Positions 41,716 through 50,369 of a stretch of DNA of 64,000 nucleotides are shown here, piece after piece. Numbering within the stretch: position 1 is the first letter of the stretch; every line of letters begins with the position of its first letter. This stretch comes from Fimenecus sp964557975 (lineage in GTDB: Bacteria; Bacillota; Clostridia; Oscillospirales; Acutalibacteraceae): assembly GCA_964557975.1 (NCBI GenBank), contig CAZLCG010000001.1:1-64000 (forward strand), read 5' to 3'. The position numbers and the translations under genes were made by a program. A model generated the notes under the pieces. It was not told the origin of the DNA, did not search any database, and was given only the letters and a program-made list of their open reading frames with translations.

Positions 41716-42262
41716 AAAAATCCCTCAGCACTCTTGAAAGTCTCGCTATCGGAAGCCCCACGACGTTAAAATAGTCGCCGTTGATTTTTTTGACAAACAA
41801 AGCGCCTTTGCCCTGTATTCCGTAAGCTCCCGCTTTATCCATAGGCTCGCCCGTTTTTATATAGTCGAGAATTTCTTTTTCGCTCAAATTAAAAAAAGTT
41901 ACCTCCGTCTTTTCGCAAAAGACGGTTTTTTTATTGCCGAGGCTTACGCATACGCCCGTGAAAACGCTGTGGGTTCTGCCCGAAAGAGTTTTAAGCATAT
42001 TTTCGGCGTCTTTTTCATCCGCGGGTTTCCCGAGAAGCCTACCGCCGACGGCAACCACTGTGTCGGCGGAGATTATTATACCGACGTTATTTTGAGCCGC
42101 GGCGCCGTTCTTTAGCTCGGCGAGATATTTTACCGCCTGCTCGGGGCTGACGTCGGGCGGCAGGGTTTCATCCGCGTCCGCAGCGATTGCTTCAAACTCA
42201 TACCCCGCGTTTTTAAGTATTTCACGCCGTCTCGGTGAGGCGGAGGCTAATATAAGCTTCAT
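41702..42262 (-). CDS. maf: Maf-family nucleoside triphosphate pyrophosphatase
   Basis: Encodes 186 residues. Maf proteins hydrolyse dTTP/UTP or modified nucleotides and limit septation in Bacillus. LILASASPRRREILKNAGYEFE opens the protein; IISADTVVAVGGRLLGKP and KAGAYGIQGKGALFVKKINGDYFNVVGLP are conserved. Its ATG shares a base with the stop of the Nudix gene (TAATG). Confidence 0.95.
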   Translation of the reverse strand: MKLILASASPRRREILKNAGYEFEAIAADADETLPPDVSPEQAVKYLAELKNGAAAQNNVGIIISADTVVAVGGRLLGKPADEKDAENMLKTLSGRTHSVFTGVCVSLGNKKTVFCEKTEVTFFNLSEKEILDYIKTGEPMDKAGAYGIQGKGALFVKKINGDYFNVVGLPIARLSRVLRDFYEGN

Positions 42263-42807
42263 TATTTTTTCTCTCCGAATACCTTAAAGTAGGCTTTCAT
42301 AATCCCGACCTGCGTTTTGCTGTCGCGGATTTCATTGTTCATAACCATTTTAAACGCCGCTTCGAGGGGGAGGCTTTTAACTTCAAGGAACTCGTCGCTG
42401 TCAAGCTGTTGTTCGCCGTAGGAAAGCCCCCTCGCAAGATACATATGTATTATTTCGCCGCAGTAGCCGGGCGTTGGATAGAGCTTGCCGAGCTCCTCAT
42501 ATTCCGCCGCCTGAGCGCCCGTTTCCTCTTTTAACTCCCGTTTGCCTGCCGAAAAAGGATCTTCGCCGTATTCAAGCTTGCCGGCAGGAAGCTCAAGGAC
42601 TGTTTCCGAATAGGGATAGCGGAACTGCTCGACAAAAAGCAGCTCGTTTTTGTCTGTCAATGCCGCGACGCACACTCCGCCGGGATGCTCGACAACCTCG
42701 CGCCGAGCGGTTTTTCCGTCGGGCATCAATGCGTCGTCAACTCGGAGGTTAATTATTTTACCCTTAAAAATGTATTCTTTTTTTAAGGTTTTTTCCGTTA
42801 AATCCAT
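42262..42807 (-). CDS. Nudix hydrolase, ADP-ribose pyrophosphatase type
   Basis: Encodes 181 residues. Complete Nudix box GKLEYGEDPFSAGKRELKEETGA, preceded by VEQFRYP and PAGKLE as in NudF/YqkG. Likely cleaves ADP-ribose to AMP and ribose-5-phosphate. First gene of the leftward nudix-maf-sprT set; AAAGGAG precedes the ATG. Confidence 0.9.
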   Translation of the reverse strand: MDLTEKTLKKEYIFKGKIINLRVDDALMPDGKTARREVVEHPGGVCVAALTDKNELLFVEQFRYPYSETVLELPAGKLEYGEDPFSAGKRELKEETGAQAAEYEELGKLYPTPGYCGEIIHMYLARGLSYGEQQLDSDEFLEVKSLPLEAAFKMVMNNEIRDSKTQVGIMKAYFKVFGEKK

Positions 42808-42856
42808 AATATTTTAACTCCTTTCGGAATATATCTTTCAATAAGGGATAAGATCC

Positions 42857-42891
42857 TTGCAAGCGAAGCGGGAGCGCCGCTCCGATTTAAA
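42857..42891. repeat. Dispersed repeat, partial copy 3 (3' module)
   Basis: TTGCAAGCG, then the palindrome GGAGCGCCGCTCC and CGATTTAAA, matching the 3' end of the repeats at 26091 and 30359. It ends 25 bases before the M14-like gene start. Confidence 0.6.
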
Positions 42892-42915
42892 TTTGTTAAA
42901 AGGAAGGCTGTTATT

Positions 42916-43782
42916 ATGCTGAGTGTTTCGCAGAAATTTTCATATAAAAACGTGTTGGAAAGCGTTTCCGACTTGAAACGCCGTTTTGAGTTTGCCGATT
43001 TTACCGCTTTGGGCAGAACATGGTGTTCGCGCGCGGTTATCGGGATGTCGCTCGGGACAGGCAGAGAGACAGTGCTTTTCGCAGGCGGAATAAACGGGCG
43101 GGATACGCTGTCCGCGGAAATCCTTTTTAATTTTTTTGAAAGGCTGTGTACGGCTTACCGAAACGACCTTAAAATTTCCGCAATAAAAACAAGAAACGCT
43201 CTGCGCGAAAGAAAAATCACGGTTGTCCCGTTTGTAAATCCCGACGGGGCGGAAATCGCGCGGCGCGGAGCTGACGGCGCGGGCTGTTACAGGGGGCTTG
43301 TAAGCCGAGCCGCAAACGGGGATTACTCCCAATGGGACGCCAATGCAAGAGGGGTCGATATATCAAAAAATTTCGATTACGGATTTTCTTTATCAAAGGG
43401 AAATACATACCCTTCGCCCAAGGGGTATAAAGGACCTTCGCCCGAAAGCGAGCCTGAAACAAAGGCAATCGTAAGCCTGTGCGCGAAGGAAAATCCAAAG
43501 CATATAATACTTGTTTCGCAGTCGGGAGAGAAAATTTATTACAATCAAAACGGGAAATCCTCAGACACGGCGATGATGGCTCAAATTCTTAAAAGCGTAT
43601 GCAATTACGGCTTATCGAAAAAGACCGATGAGCAGAAATCAGGCGGCATGTGCGAGTGGTTTACCGAGGAGTATAATAAGCCGTCGTTTGAAATTGCGGT
43701 CGGAAAAGCCGAAGCCGAGGAAAGCGTCGGTGATGTTTACGGCAAAATCGAGGAGTTGCTGATGCTTTCGGCAATTATGTAA
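42916..43782 (+). CDS. M14 carboxypeptidase-like protein with a degraded active site
   Basis: Encodes 288 residues, no signal peptide. The scaffold is M14 zinc carboxypeptidase of the gamma-D-glutamyl-DAP peptidase kind: VPFVNPDG, WDANARGVDISKNFDYGF, SEPETKAI and GGMCEWF. The zinc ligands are not kept: the HGxE site reads NGRD (Asn60, Asp63), the later HSQGE site reads VSQSGE (Val200), and the usual TIEVG reads EIAVG (Ala261 in place of the catalytic Glu, with a Glu two residues earlier). It is therefore probably inactive as a zinc peptidase and may bind muropeptides or have a different chemistry. Separate upstream region with repeat copy 3. Confidence 0.75.
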   Translation: MLSVSQKFSYKNVLESVSDLKRRFEFADFTALGRTWCSRAVIGMSLGTGRETVLFAGGINGRDTLSAEILFNFFERLCTAYRNDLKISAIKTRNALRERKITVVPFVNPDGAEIARRGADGAGCYRGLVSRAANGDYSQWDANARGVDISKNFDYGFSLSKGNTYPSPKGYKGPSPESEPETKAIVSLCAKENPKHIILVSQSGEKIYYNQNGKSSDTAMMAQILKSVCNYGLSKKTDEQKSGGMCEWFTEEYNKPSFEIAVGKAEAEESVGDVYGKIEELLMLSAIM

Positions 43783-43827
43783 ACTTAAAATTTGCATAGG
43801 ACGCAGCTCACCGTGCGCACCGCTGTC

Positions 43828-43910
43828 AAAACTCCCTCAGTCATGCTGAGTTCGACATCCGCTGACGGCGGCGCTTTCCTTTTGTCTGCCCTTTCGGAGG
43901 GTGCGGAAAA
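43828..43910. repeat. Degenerate copy of the CTCCCTCAGTCA repeat family
   Basis: CTCCCTCAGTCATGCTGAG followed by GCCCTTTCGGAGGG, in the gap between the converging M14-like and murD genes. Related to 4097-4210 and 37270-37391. Confidence 0.45.
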
Positions 43911-43932
43911 TAACGCCGTATAAAAACAAATA

Positions 43933-45231
43933 TTATTCCCCGTATTTTTTAATAAGCTCTTTATAATGCCTGCCCTTTTGCTCAAAGTTTTTATATATGT
44001 TATAGCTCGAAGCGGCAGGCGACAGCAGGCAGATTTTACCTTTTTCGGTACATTCATACGCCGATTTAACGGCAAATTCAAGGTCGGGCGCTTTTATAAT
44101 ATTCTTTTTTGCGCCGAGAGAAAGAAGCATATCGGCAATTTTATGCCCTGTTTCGGGTGTGCCGATAATATTTGTAATATCGCTTTTTTTCAGAAAGTCG
44201 GCAAATTCGGTATAGTCAAGCCCTCTGTCCTTTCCGCCGATTATCAGTGTGTCAACGCTTTTAAGCGCTTTGACGGCGTATTCGACAGCGCGCGGAATGG
44301 TGGCGATACAGTCGTTATAAAACGTAATATCCCTAAATGTTCCGACCTTTTCCATACGATGCTCAATGCCCGAAAAGCCTTGAACGCCTTTTTCACAGTC
44401 CTTATCCGACGCGCCGAGGCTTTTCGCCGCAGTATAGGCAAACAGCACATCCTGACGGTTATGTTCGCCTAAAAGACGCCCGTTTTCAATTTCAAACGGC
44501 AGTGGATCGTTCGGTTTTACGCCGATACATTTTACCCTTTGCGTGCTTAAATCAACATATTCGTCCAATCCCTGCTCGGCGTTGTAAATAAACAAATTGT
44601 TTTCATTTTGATACTTCATAATATTGAGCTTTGCGCGGACATAGCCCTCAAAGCCCCTTTTGTAATGGTCAAGATGCTCCTCGTATATGTTTGTGAGAAC
44701 GGCAATTTCAGGCGAAGCCTTGGTAAATTCAAGCTGATGCGAGGACATTTCGATTACGGCAACGGTGTTTTCGTTTATGCTTTCAAGCGTGTCAAAAACG
44801 GGCACGCCTATGTTGCCGATAAGCCTTGCGTCAAAGCCCGCCGCTTTTAGCATCTCATAGGTAAGGGTTGAGGCGGTCGTTTTGCCCTTTGAGCCTGTTA
44901 TGCCGATTTTGCGGCAAGGGGCAAATCTTACGAATAAATCGGTCTGACAGGATATTTCGACGTTCGTTTCCCATTCGACGTCACGAAACGGAATCCCCGG
45001 ACTTTTCATAACTATATCGAAGCTGTTTATGCAGTCGAGATAATTTTCTCCGCAGACCGTTTTGACGTTTATAATGTCCGTATTTATTTGATTTCTGTCG
45101 GCAACCGTTACGGGCTTTTCGGGAAGATATTTTCTTATATATTTAAGCGTTGAGAGTCCCTCTCTGCCGAAGCCGAGAATCAGGATTTTTTTGTCCTTAA
45201 GGTATTCAATTACCGCAGGATACATTTTCAT
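43933..45231 (-). CDS. murD: UDP-MurNAc-L-alanyl-glutamate ligase (MurD family, possibly MurD2)
   Basis: Encodes 432 residues. Mur ligase: ILGFGREGLSTLKYI at the N-terminus, ATP loop GITGSKGKTTASTLTYEML, VIEMSSHQLEF and the DKDCEKGVQGFSGIEHRMEKVG block leading to FYNDCIATIPRAVEYAVKAL. It adds glutamate to UDP-MurNAc-L-Ala. Standard MurD uses D-Glu; its overlap with a MurL-like epimerase gene suggests a MurD2 that adds L-Glu. The start at 45231 has AAGGAGATGT directly before it and overlaps the upstream gene by 26 bases. The open frame continues 13 codons further upstream without a ribosome site. Confidence 0.88.
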   Translation of the reverse strand: MKMYPAVIEYLKDKKILILGFGREGLSTLKYIRKYLPEKPVTVADRNQINTDIINVKTVCGENYLDCINSFDIVMKSPGIPFRDVEWETNVEISCQTDLFVRFAPCRKIGITGSKGKTTASTLTYEMLKAAGFDARLIGNIGVPVFDTLESINENTVAVIEMSSHQLEFTKASPEIAVLTNIYEEHLDHYKRGFEGYVRAKLNIMKYQNENNLFIYNAEQGLDEYVDLSTQRVKCIGVKPNDPLPFEIENGRLLGEHNRQDVLFAYTAAKSLGASDKDCEKGVQGFSGIEHRMEKVGTFRDITFYNDCIATIPRAVEYAVKALKSVDTLIIGGKDRGLDYTEFADFLKKSDITNIIGTPETGHKIADMLLSLGAKKNIIKAPDLEFAVKSAYECTEKGKICLLSPAASSYNIYKNFEQKGRHYKELIKKYGE

Positions 45232-46591
45232 ACATCTCCTTAACCGCAAAAAGAAATTCGTCGGGAACATTATTCATAGGGTTATAATCGTTTAGTAAAT
45301 TTTTATCTATACTGTTATAATCCGCTTTTTCCTTAAAACGCCTGCAGAGCACGGGCAAGTCCTTGTTTTCGCTTTCGAGCTTATTTATAAGCGCCCAAAC
45401 AGCAAACGAGAACTCGGATTTCGTGCCGACGCACTCGAAGGGCTTAACCTCTGAAAATCCCGCGAGCCCGTCAAAATCCTCGGTCATATCGGGGTCGTTT
45501 AACATATCGCTGCCGAAGATTTCGCACAGCGCGTCATAGGCGCAGAACGGCGCAAGAACGGTGAAAACAAAAAGACACTTGGCGCATTTGGCGCACCATA
45601 TGTTTTTTTTGCTCCCTCTGTTACAGCTTCGGAAGGATTTATGATATTCGGGGAGCGAGGCGAACATTTTGGCAATCTGAAGCTCGGAAAACGGTCTGAG
45701 AATACTGAAATACTTAATTCCCGAAAGGATATTCCTTTCGACATAATCCGTAAAATCACATTCAAATTCATAGGACTTTGAATACTGATGGTTTACGTTC
45801 GCGCCCGTTATGTTGGCTTCGTTCGCGCTCGACTCGTTTGAAAGCACTATGTATTCGCCGCCGATAAGGTAAGCGCAGTACAGCGAGAGAAAGGCGACGA
45901 TTGCCGAAAACGGAGTGTGACCGTTAAGAAAGCCCTCCGAATTAAGCTTTAGTAAGTTTTTATCTATCGTCCTGTAGGTTCTTATAATATCGTTTTTGCC
46001 GTAGCCTGCGGAAATTACGGTATCCGTTCTTGCCTGCTGGTCGTTTACGGTAAAGAATTTGTTTTTACCGCCGAACGGCTTTAAAAGATGCGCGGTGACG
46101 CAGCTGTCCTTGCCGCCGCCGACGGGGATTACGTTTATCCCCGTTTTGTTGAATACCGCTTTTTCGGGTCCGCTCCCGAACGAGCCGTTAACGGTTATAT
46201 TCATAAAGCTGTTTTCGTCGGTTTCAACGGAATTTACATAGAAGAACTCGGAAAGCCCGCCGTAATAAAGCTTTTTCCACCAAGAAATATCATACTGTGA
46301 AAGCTCGCCGCATCTTATTTCGACCTCGGGCGGACACGCGCATTTCCAGTAGCTTATAAGCTCTACCATACCGAGGCCGAAAATGATTTTTTCAGCCTCG
46401 TATGAGTTATAGGGGTTTACAACATCAAGGTTGGAAACGTCAATCCGCACAGTAGGATGAAATTCGCACAGCCCGTCTATACGGAAACTGAACGAAACGG
46501 TAATTTCGCCGCCGTCCTTTTTAAGCTGCCAGCCGTCGTATATGAATTTTTTGTATTTTTCGCGAAAAGCCGTAAATTTTTCGTTCTGCAA
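45206..46591 (-). CDS. murL: MurL-like UDP-MurNAc-L-Ala-L-Glu epimerase (PP-loop type)
   Basis: Encodes ~461 residues. An ATP-pyrophosphatase loop VGGGKDS lies at residues 157-163, VLSNESSANEANITGANVNHQYSKS at ~240, and a cysteine set CNRGSKK..WCAKCAKC at ~310-325. I recall these as features of MurL, the ATP-dependent enzyme known from Xanthomonas that epimerises the terminal L-Glu after MurD2 has added it. The murD start lies inside this gene, so the two are tightly coupled. Start taken at TTG 46591, eight bases after AGGAG; GTG at 46600 is the alternative. No membrane segments. Confidence 0.75.
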   Translation of the reverse strand: MQNEKFTAFREKYKKFIYDGWQLKKDGGEITVSFSFRIDGLCEFHPTVRIDVSNLDVVNPYNSYEAEKIIFGLGMVELISYWKCACPPEVEIRCGELSQYDISWWKKLYYGGLSEFFYVNSVETDENSFMNITVNGSFGSGPEKAVFNKTGINVIPVGGGKDSCVTAHLLKPFGGKNKFFTVNDQQARTDTVISAGYGKNDIIRTYRTIDKNLLKLNSEGFLNGHTPFSAIVAFLSLYCAYLIGGEYIVLSNESSANEANITGANVNHQYSKSYEFECDFTDYVERNILSGIKYFSILRPFSELQIAKMFASLPEYHKSFRSCNRGSKKNIWCAKCAKCLFVFTVLAPFCAYDALCEIFGSDMLNDPDMTEDFDGLAGFSEVKPFECVGTKSEFSFAVWALINKLESENKDLPVLCRRFKEKADYNSIDKNLLNDYNPMNNVPDEFLFAVKEMYENVSCGN

Positions 46592-46709
46592 CAGAATCAC
46601 TCCTGACTGTTTACTCAGTTTATTATACTTTTTACTGCGTTAAAAATCAAGGCGAAGTATGTCATTCGCCGCAAAGCGGTAATTTTTATTCTAACCGCGT
46701 AAATAATTG

Positions 46710-46738
46710 TTGCTATTTTTAGGCATTTATGCTACAAT
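46710..46738 (+). promoter_or_regulatory. Promoter of the EF-G-like gene
   Basis: TTGCTA (46710-46715), 17-base spacer, TACAAT (46733-46738) with an upstream TATGC extension. Confidence 0.6.
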
Positions 46739-46806
46739 TTTTTCGTAACTGTTTTGAAATTATGTTTAATTCATAAAAGCAGCAACAAATTTTAGGAGGA
46801 ATTACC

Positions 46807-48876
46807 GTGAAAGCATATACTTCCAACAATATCCGCAATATCGCCGTGATAGGTCACGGCTCAAAAGGAAAAACAACTTTGTGTGAGGCAATGCTCTATG
46901 TTTCGGGCGCGACAGACAGGCTCGGCAAGGTTGCGGACGGCAATACCGTACTTGACTTTGACGCTGAGGAAAAACGCAGAAAGACCTCTGTGTCGTCAGC
47001 CATGGCGGCTATCGAATGGGATAATACGAAGCTTAACATTATAGACGCTCCCGGTCTTTTTGACTTTGAGGGCGGGGTCTCGGAGGCCGTAAGGGCGGCG
47101 GAGGCTGTGCTTATAGTTACTTCGGCAGGCTCGGGCGTTGACGTCGGAACACAGAAAGCATTTAAAGCCGCGGAAAAGAAAGGCGCGGCAAAATTCTTTG
47201 CGATTACTAAGACGGATTCGGACCACAGAAGCTTTTACAAGACCTTTGACGCTTTAAAAGAGGTATACGGCAATAAGCTCTGCCCGACAATCATCCCTTA
47301 TATGCAGGGCAATATTACAAAGTGCTATGTCAACCTTATGACGGGGACGGCTTACGAATACTCCGACGGAGGTAAGGCGACAAAGGTTGACGTCCCCGAC
47401 GATCCGCAGATTGAGGAGATGACAGCCGCCTTTATGGAGGCGGTTGCAACCACGGACGACGCTCTTATGGAAAAATACTTTGAGGGCGAGAAATTTACTC
47501 AGGATGAAATACTGAAGGGTCTTTGCATAGGCATTTTCGACGGATCGATCTATCCTGTTTATGCGGTTTCGGGTCTTACCTGCGCGGCGGTTGACCAGCT
47601 TCTTTACGGGCTTGCGTGGTCTGCTCCCGGCGCATACGGCTATGCAGGAGAAATTGCCGAATATGAGGACGGCGAAGAGAATATACTGCCGTGTGACGAC
47701 AACGGACCGCTCGCGGCAGTCTGCTTCAAGACCGTTGCGGACCCGTTTGTAGGTAAAATGTCGTTCTTTAAGGTGGTTTCGGGTAAACTTTCATCTGACA
47801 GCCAATGCTGTAATTACCGCACGGGCGAAATCGAAAAAATGGGTAAGATCGTAACCGTTAAGGGTGGAAAGCAGGAGGACGCCAAGGAGATTACGGCAGG
47901 CGATATAGGCGTTGTTACAAAGCTTCAGGGCGTTAAGACGGGCGACACCCTCTGTGACCCGAAAACAAAGCTTAAGCTTTCGGGCGTTGAATTCCCCGCG
48001 CCTTGTCTTTCAATGGCTGTTAAGGTTACGAAGAAGGGCGAGGAGGAAAAGGTCGCTCAGGGCCTTTCAAGGCTTATGGAGGAGGATCCGACAATAACCT
48101 TCGCGCTTAACAAGGAAACGAGAGAACAGGTGCTTTCGGGGCTTGGCGAACAGCATCTTGACGTTATAGTATCAAAGCTGAAAAATAAATTCGGCGTTGA
48201 GGTAACGCTTGAGGTCCCGAGAGTCGCTTACCGTGAAACAATCCGCAAAACGGTTGAGGCTCAGGGCAGGCATAAAAAGCAGTCGGGCGGTCACGGTCAG
48301 TTCGGAGACGTATGGATTAAATTCGAGCCCTGCGACAGCGACGAGCTTGTGTTTGAAACGGCGGTGGTCGGCGGATCTGTTCCCAAAAACTACTTCCCCG
48401 CGGTGGAAAAGGGCTTGCAGGAATGCGTCGCAAGGGGCTATGCGGCGGGTTACCCGATGGTAGGGGTTAAGGCAACGCTTTATGACGGAAGCTATCATCC
48501 CGTTGATTCGTCCGAAATGGCGTTTAAGACAGCCGCTTCGCTTTCATTCAAGGCGGCTATGCAGAACGCGGGCGTTGCAATCCTTGAACCGGTAGGCACG
48601 CTTACGGCTTATCTGCCCAACGACAATCTCGGCGATATTATGGGCGACGTTACCAAGCGCCGCGGCAGAGTTCTCGGCACTAACCCCTATGAGGACGGAA
48701 TGCAGGAATTGGTAGCCGAGGTTCCCATGGCGGAAATGGGTGATTTCTCGACGGTTCTGCGCTCGATTACGGCAGGCAGAGGCTCATATAAGCTCGAATT
48801 TGCACGCTATGAGCAGGCTCCGCAGGCGGTTGCGGACAAGGTGATTGCCGACAGAGCGGCTAAGTCCGAGGAATAA
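46807..48876 (+). CDS. Elongation factor G-like GTPase (second EF-G type)
   Basis: Encodes 689 residues, GTG start seven bases after AGGAGGA. The GTPase motifs are GHGSKGKTTL (P loop), DAPGLFDF (switch II, in place of the DTPGHVDF of canonical EF-G) and ITKTD (in place of NKMD). Domains II to V follow: GEQHLDVIVSKLKNKFGVEV, GGHGQFGDVWI and domain V ending GSYKLEFARYEQAP. This pattern is that of the EF-G paralogue common in Clostridia and other phyla, whose role in translation is unclear; it lacks the neighbourhood of rpsL/rpsG/tuf seen for fusA. Single gene with promoter and terminator. Confidence 0.9.
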   Translation: MKAYTSNNIRNIAVIGHGSKGKTTLCEAMLYVSGATDRLGKVADGNTVLDFDAEEKRRKTSVSSAMAAIEWDNTKLNIIDAPGLFDFEGGVSEAVRAAEAVLIVTSAGSGVDVGTQKAFKAAEKKGAAKFFAITKTDSDHRSFYKTFDALKEVYGNKLCPTIIPYMQGNITKCYVNLMTGTAYEYSDGGKATKVDVPDDPQIEEMTAAFMEAVATTDDALMEKYFEGEKFTQDEILKGLCIGIFDGSIYPVYAVSGLTCAAVDQLLYGLAWSAPGAYGYAGEIAEYEDGEENILPCDDNGPLAAVCFKTVADPFVGKMSFFKVVSGKLSSDSQCCNYRTGEIEKMGKIVTVKGGKQEDAKEITAGDIGVVTKLQGVKTGDTLCDPKTKLKLSGVEFPAPCLSMAVKVTKKGEEEKVAQGLSRLMEEDPTITFALNKETREQVLSGLGEQHLDVIVSKLKNKFGVEVTLEVPRVAYRETIRKTVEAQGRHKKQSGGHGQFGDVWIKFEPCDSDELVFETAVVGGSVPKNYFPAVEKGLQECVARGYAAGYPMVGVKATLYDGSYHPVDSSEMAFKTAASLSFKAAMQNAGVAILEPVGTLTAYLPNDNLGDIMGDVTKRRGRVLGTNPYEDGMQELVAEVPMAEMGDFSTVLRSITAGRGSYKLEFARYEQAPQAVADKVIADRAAKSEE

Positions 48877-48905
48877 CGGCAAGCTTTTGAAAAATACAAC
48901 ATATT

Positions 48906-48939
48906 GGGAGCTGTCATGTCGGCAGCTCCCGTATTTTTT
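48906..48939 (+). terminator. Intrinsic terminator of the EF-G-like gene
   Basis: Eight-base stem GGGAGCTG/CAGCTCCC with a nine-base loop, then GTATTTTTT. Confidence 0.85.
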
Positions 48940-48960
48940 GCTGTAATTTGTCAAAACATC

Positions 48961-48988
48961 TTGAAAAAAAGCAAATTTATGATACAAT
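48961..48988 (+). promoter_or_regulatory. Promoter of the DUF3048 lipoprotein gene
   Basis: TTGAAA (48961-48966), 16-base spacer, TACAAT (48983-48988) with TGA before it. The leader then has a GCCCGTA/TACGGGC hairpin near 49028-49060. Confidence 0.55.
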
Positions 48989-49085
48989 AAGCATACTGTG
49001 TTTCGCGCGCAGTATTATTTCCGCTTATGCCCGTACACGTCTCTCGCGTATTTACGGGCGGATTTTTGCGAAAGGTGTTTAAATC

Positions 49086-50141
49086 ATGAAAAATAAAAAA
49101 ATTATTTCCGCGCTTTCAATAATGCTTTCTTTAATAATGGTTTCAGCGGTTCTTTCCTCCTGCGGAAAAACCGAGGTAATAGAAGAACGGGAACCCGTTA
49201 CCGAGGCTGCAACGGAAGTGCAGGCGGAGCCTGCCGATATCAATCCGCTTACGGGCCTGCCCGGCTTGGCTTCAACGGCCGTGGGGAAAAGACCCGTTGC
49301 CGTAGTTGTCGAAAATTCACCCGAAGCCCGTCCGCAATGGGGGCTTTGCACGCCCGACGTTGTAATAGAAGGTCTTGCCGAGGGCGGGATTACGAGAATG
49401 CTGTGGCTTTATTCGGATGTTTCAACGGCGGCTAAGATAGGACCAACAAGAAGCGCGCGCCATAATTTTGTGGAAATGGCGGCGGGCTACGACGCTATCT
49501 ATGTTCATTTCGGCGGAAGCTATGCGGCATATAACCTTTTCTCCTCGGATTCGTCAATCGATCATATTGACGGCAACTTGGGCGAAAGCAGCTACTTCAA
49601 ACGCGAATCCTCAAGAAGCGCTCCCCATAACGCCTATACAACGGGTGAATGGCTCACTGACGTCATTTCCGACAAGGGCATACGCACGGATATTGATTCT
49701 TCGTACGCCGACCCGTTTAAGTTTGCGCAGAACAAGAGAACTCTTGCAAATCCCTGCAGCAGCGTCAGCGTAACGTTTTCGGGGAGCTATAAGCATACCT
49801 TTGAATATAATGCCGACGACGGTCTTTATTACAACAATATGAATTCAAATCCGATGGTTGATTCCGACGGAAATCAGATGGCGGTTTCAAATGTAATTAT
49901 TATTTATTGCAACGTTACATCATACAAAAGCGATGAAAAGCTTGTTGAGTGGAATCTGACGAGCGGCAAGGGGCTTTACGTATCAAACGGAACGTATGAG
50001 GAAATCACCTGGAAAAAGGGTTCAACGCACGATATGCTAAAGCTTTACGGGACGGACGGCGGCGAGCTTGAATTAAACACGGGCAAATCGTGGATGGGCT
50101 TCGTTCCCTCAAGCAATTCGGGCTCGACGGTGATTGCGTAG
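49086..50141 (+). CDS. DUF3048 (YerB-like) lipoprotein
   Basis: Encodes 351 residues. A lipoprotein signal ends in VLSSC with the lipidated Cys at 26, followed by a Glu/Thr/Ala-rich linker. The body matches the YerB family: NPLTGLPG, KRPVAVVVENSPEARPQWGL, DVVIEGLAEGGITRMLWLY, IGPTRSARHNFVE, and the late YVSNGTYEEITWKKGSTHDMLKLY with WMGFVP. Anchored outside the cell membrane; function unknown. AAAGGTG precedes the ATG. Confidence 0.88.
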   Translation: MKNKKIISALSIMLSLIMVSAVLSSCGKTEVIEEREPVTEAATEVQAEPADINPLTGLPGLASTAVGKRPVAVVVENSPEARPQWGLCTPDVVIEGLAEGGITRMLWLYSDVSTAAKIGPTRSARHNFVEMAAGYDAIYVHFGGSYAAYNLFSSDSSIDHIDGNLGESSYFKRESSRSAPHNAYTTGEWLTDVISDKGIRTDIDSSYADPFKFAQNKRTLANPCSSVSVTFSGSYKHTFEYNADDGLYYNNMNSNPMVDSDGNQMAVSNVIIIYCNVTSYKSDEKLVEWNLTSGKGLYVSNGTYEEITWKKGSTHDMLKLYGTDGGELELNTGKSWMGFVPSSNSGSTVIA

Positions 50142-50204
50142 TTTTTTCGATAAGGAATTGTGGATTTTAACGAATAATTAAATAAAATCAGGTGAATGTA
50201 AATT

Positions 50205-50242
50205 CGCTTTTCTGCGCGTAAAAAGCAGAAAAAGCGCTTTAT
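50205..50242 (+). terminator. Hairpin after the DUF3048 gene
   Basis: CGCTTTTCTGC (50205-50215) pairs with GCAGAAAAAGCG (50225-50236) with one extra A, followed by CTTTATT. A plausible but not strong terminator. Confidence 0.5.
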
Positions 50243-50334
50243 TATCGGGATGTTCAATTTTTATTATAAAAATTTATGCGAAACTCCGTAAGCATATTAA
50301 ACAAAAAATTTTTAAAAAATTTGTGAAAAAACAC

Positions 50335-50363
50335 TTGACAAATATTACAAACGGTGGTATTAT
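50335..50363 (+). promoter_or_regulatory. Near-consensus promoter of a candidate small RNA
   Basis: TTGACA (50335-50340), exactly 17-base spacer, TATTAT (50358-50363). It is one of the strongest promoter matches in the window and points into a gene-free interval. Confidence 0.75.
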
Positions 50364-50369
50364 ACATTC

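Noticed and set aside
41494..41769. Forward frames over sprT and maf
   Set aside because: Antisense to two confident genes with overlapping start and stop.
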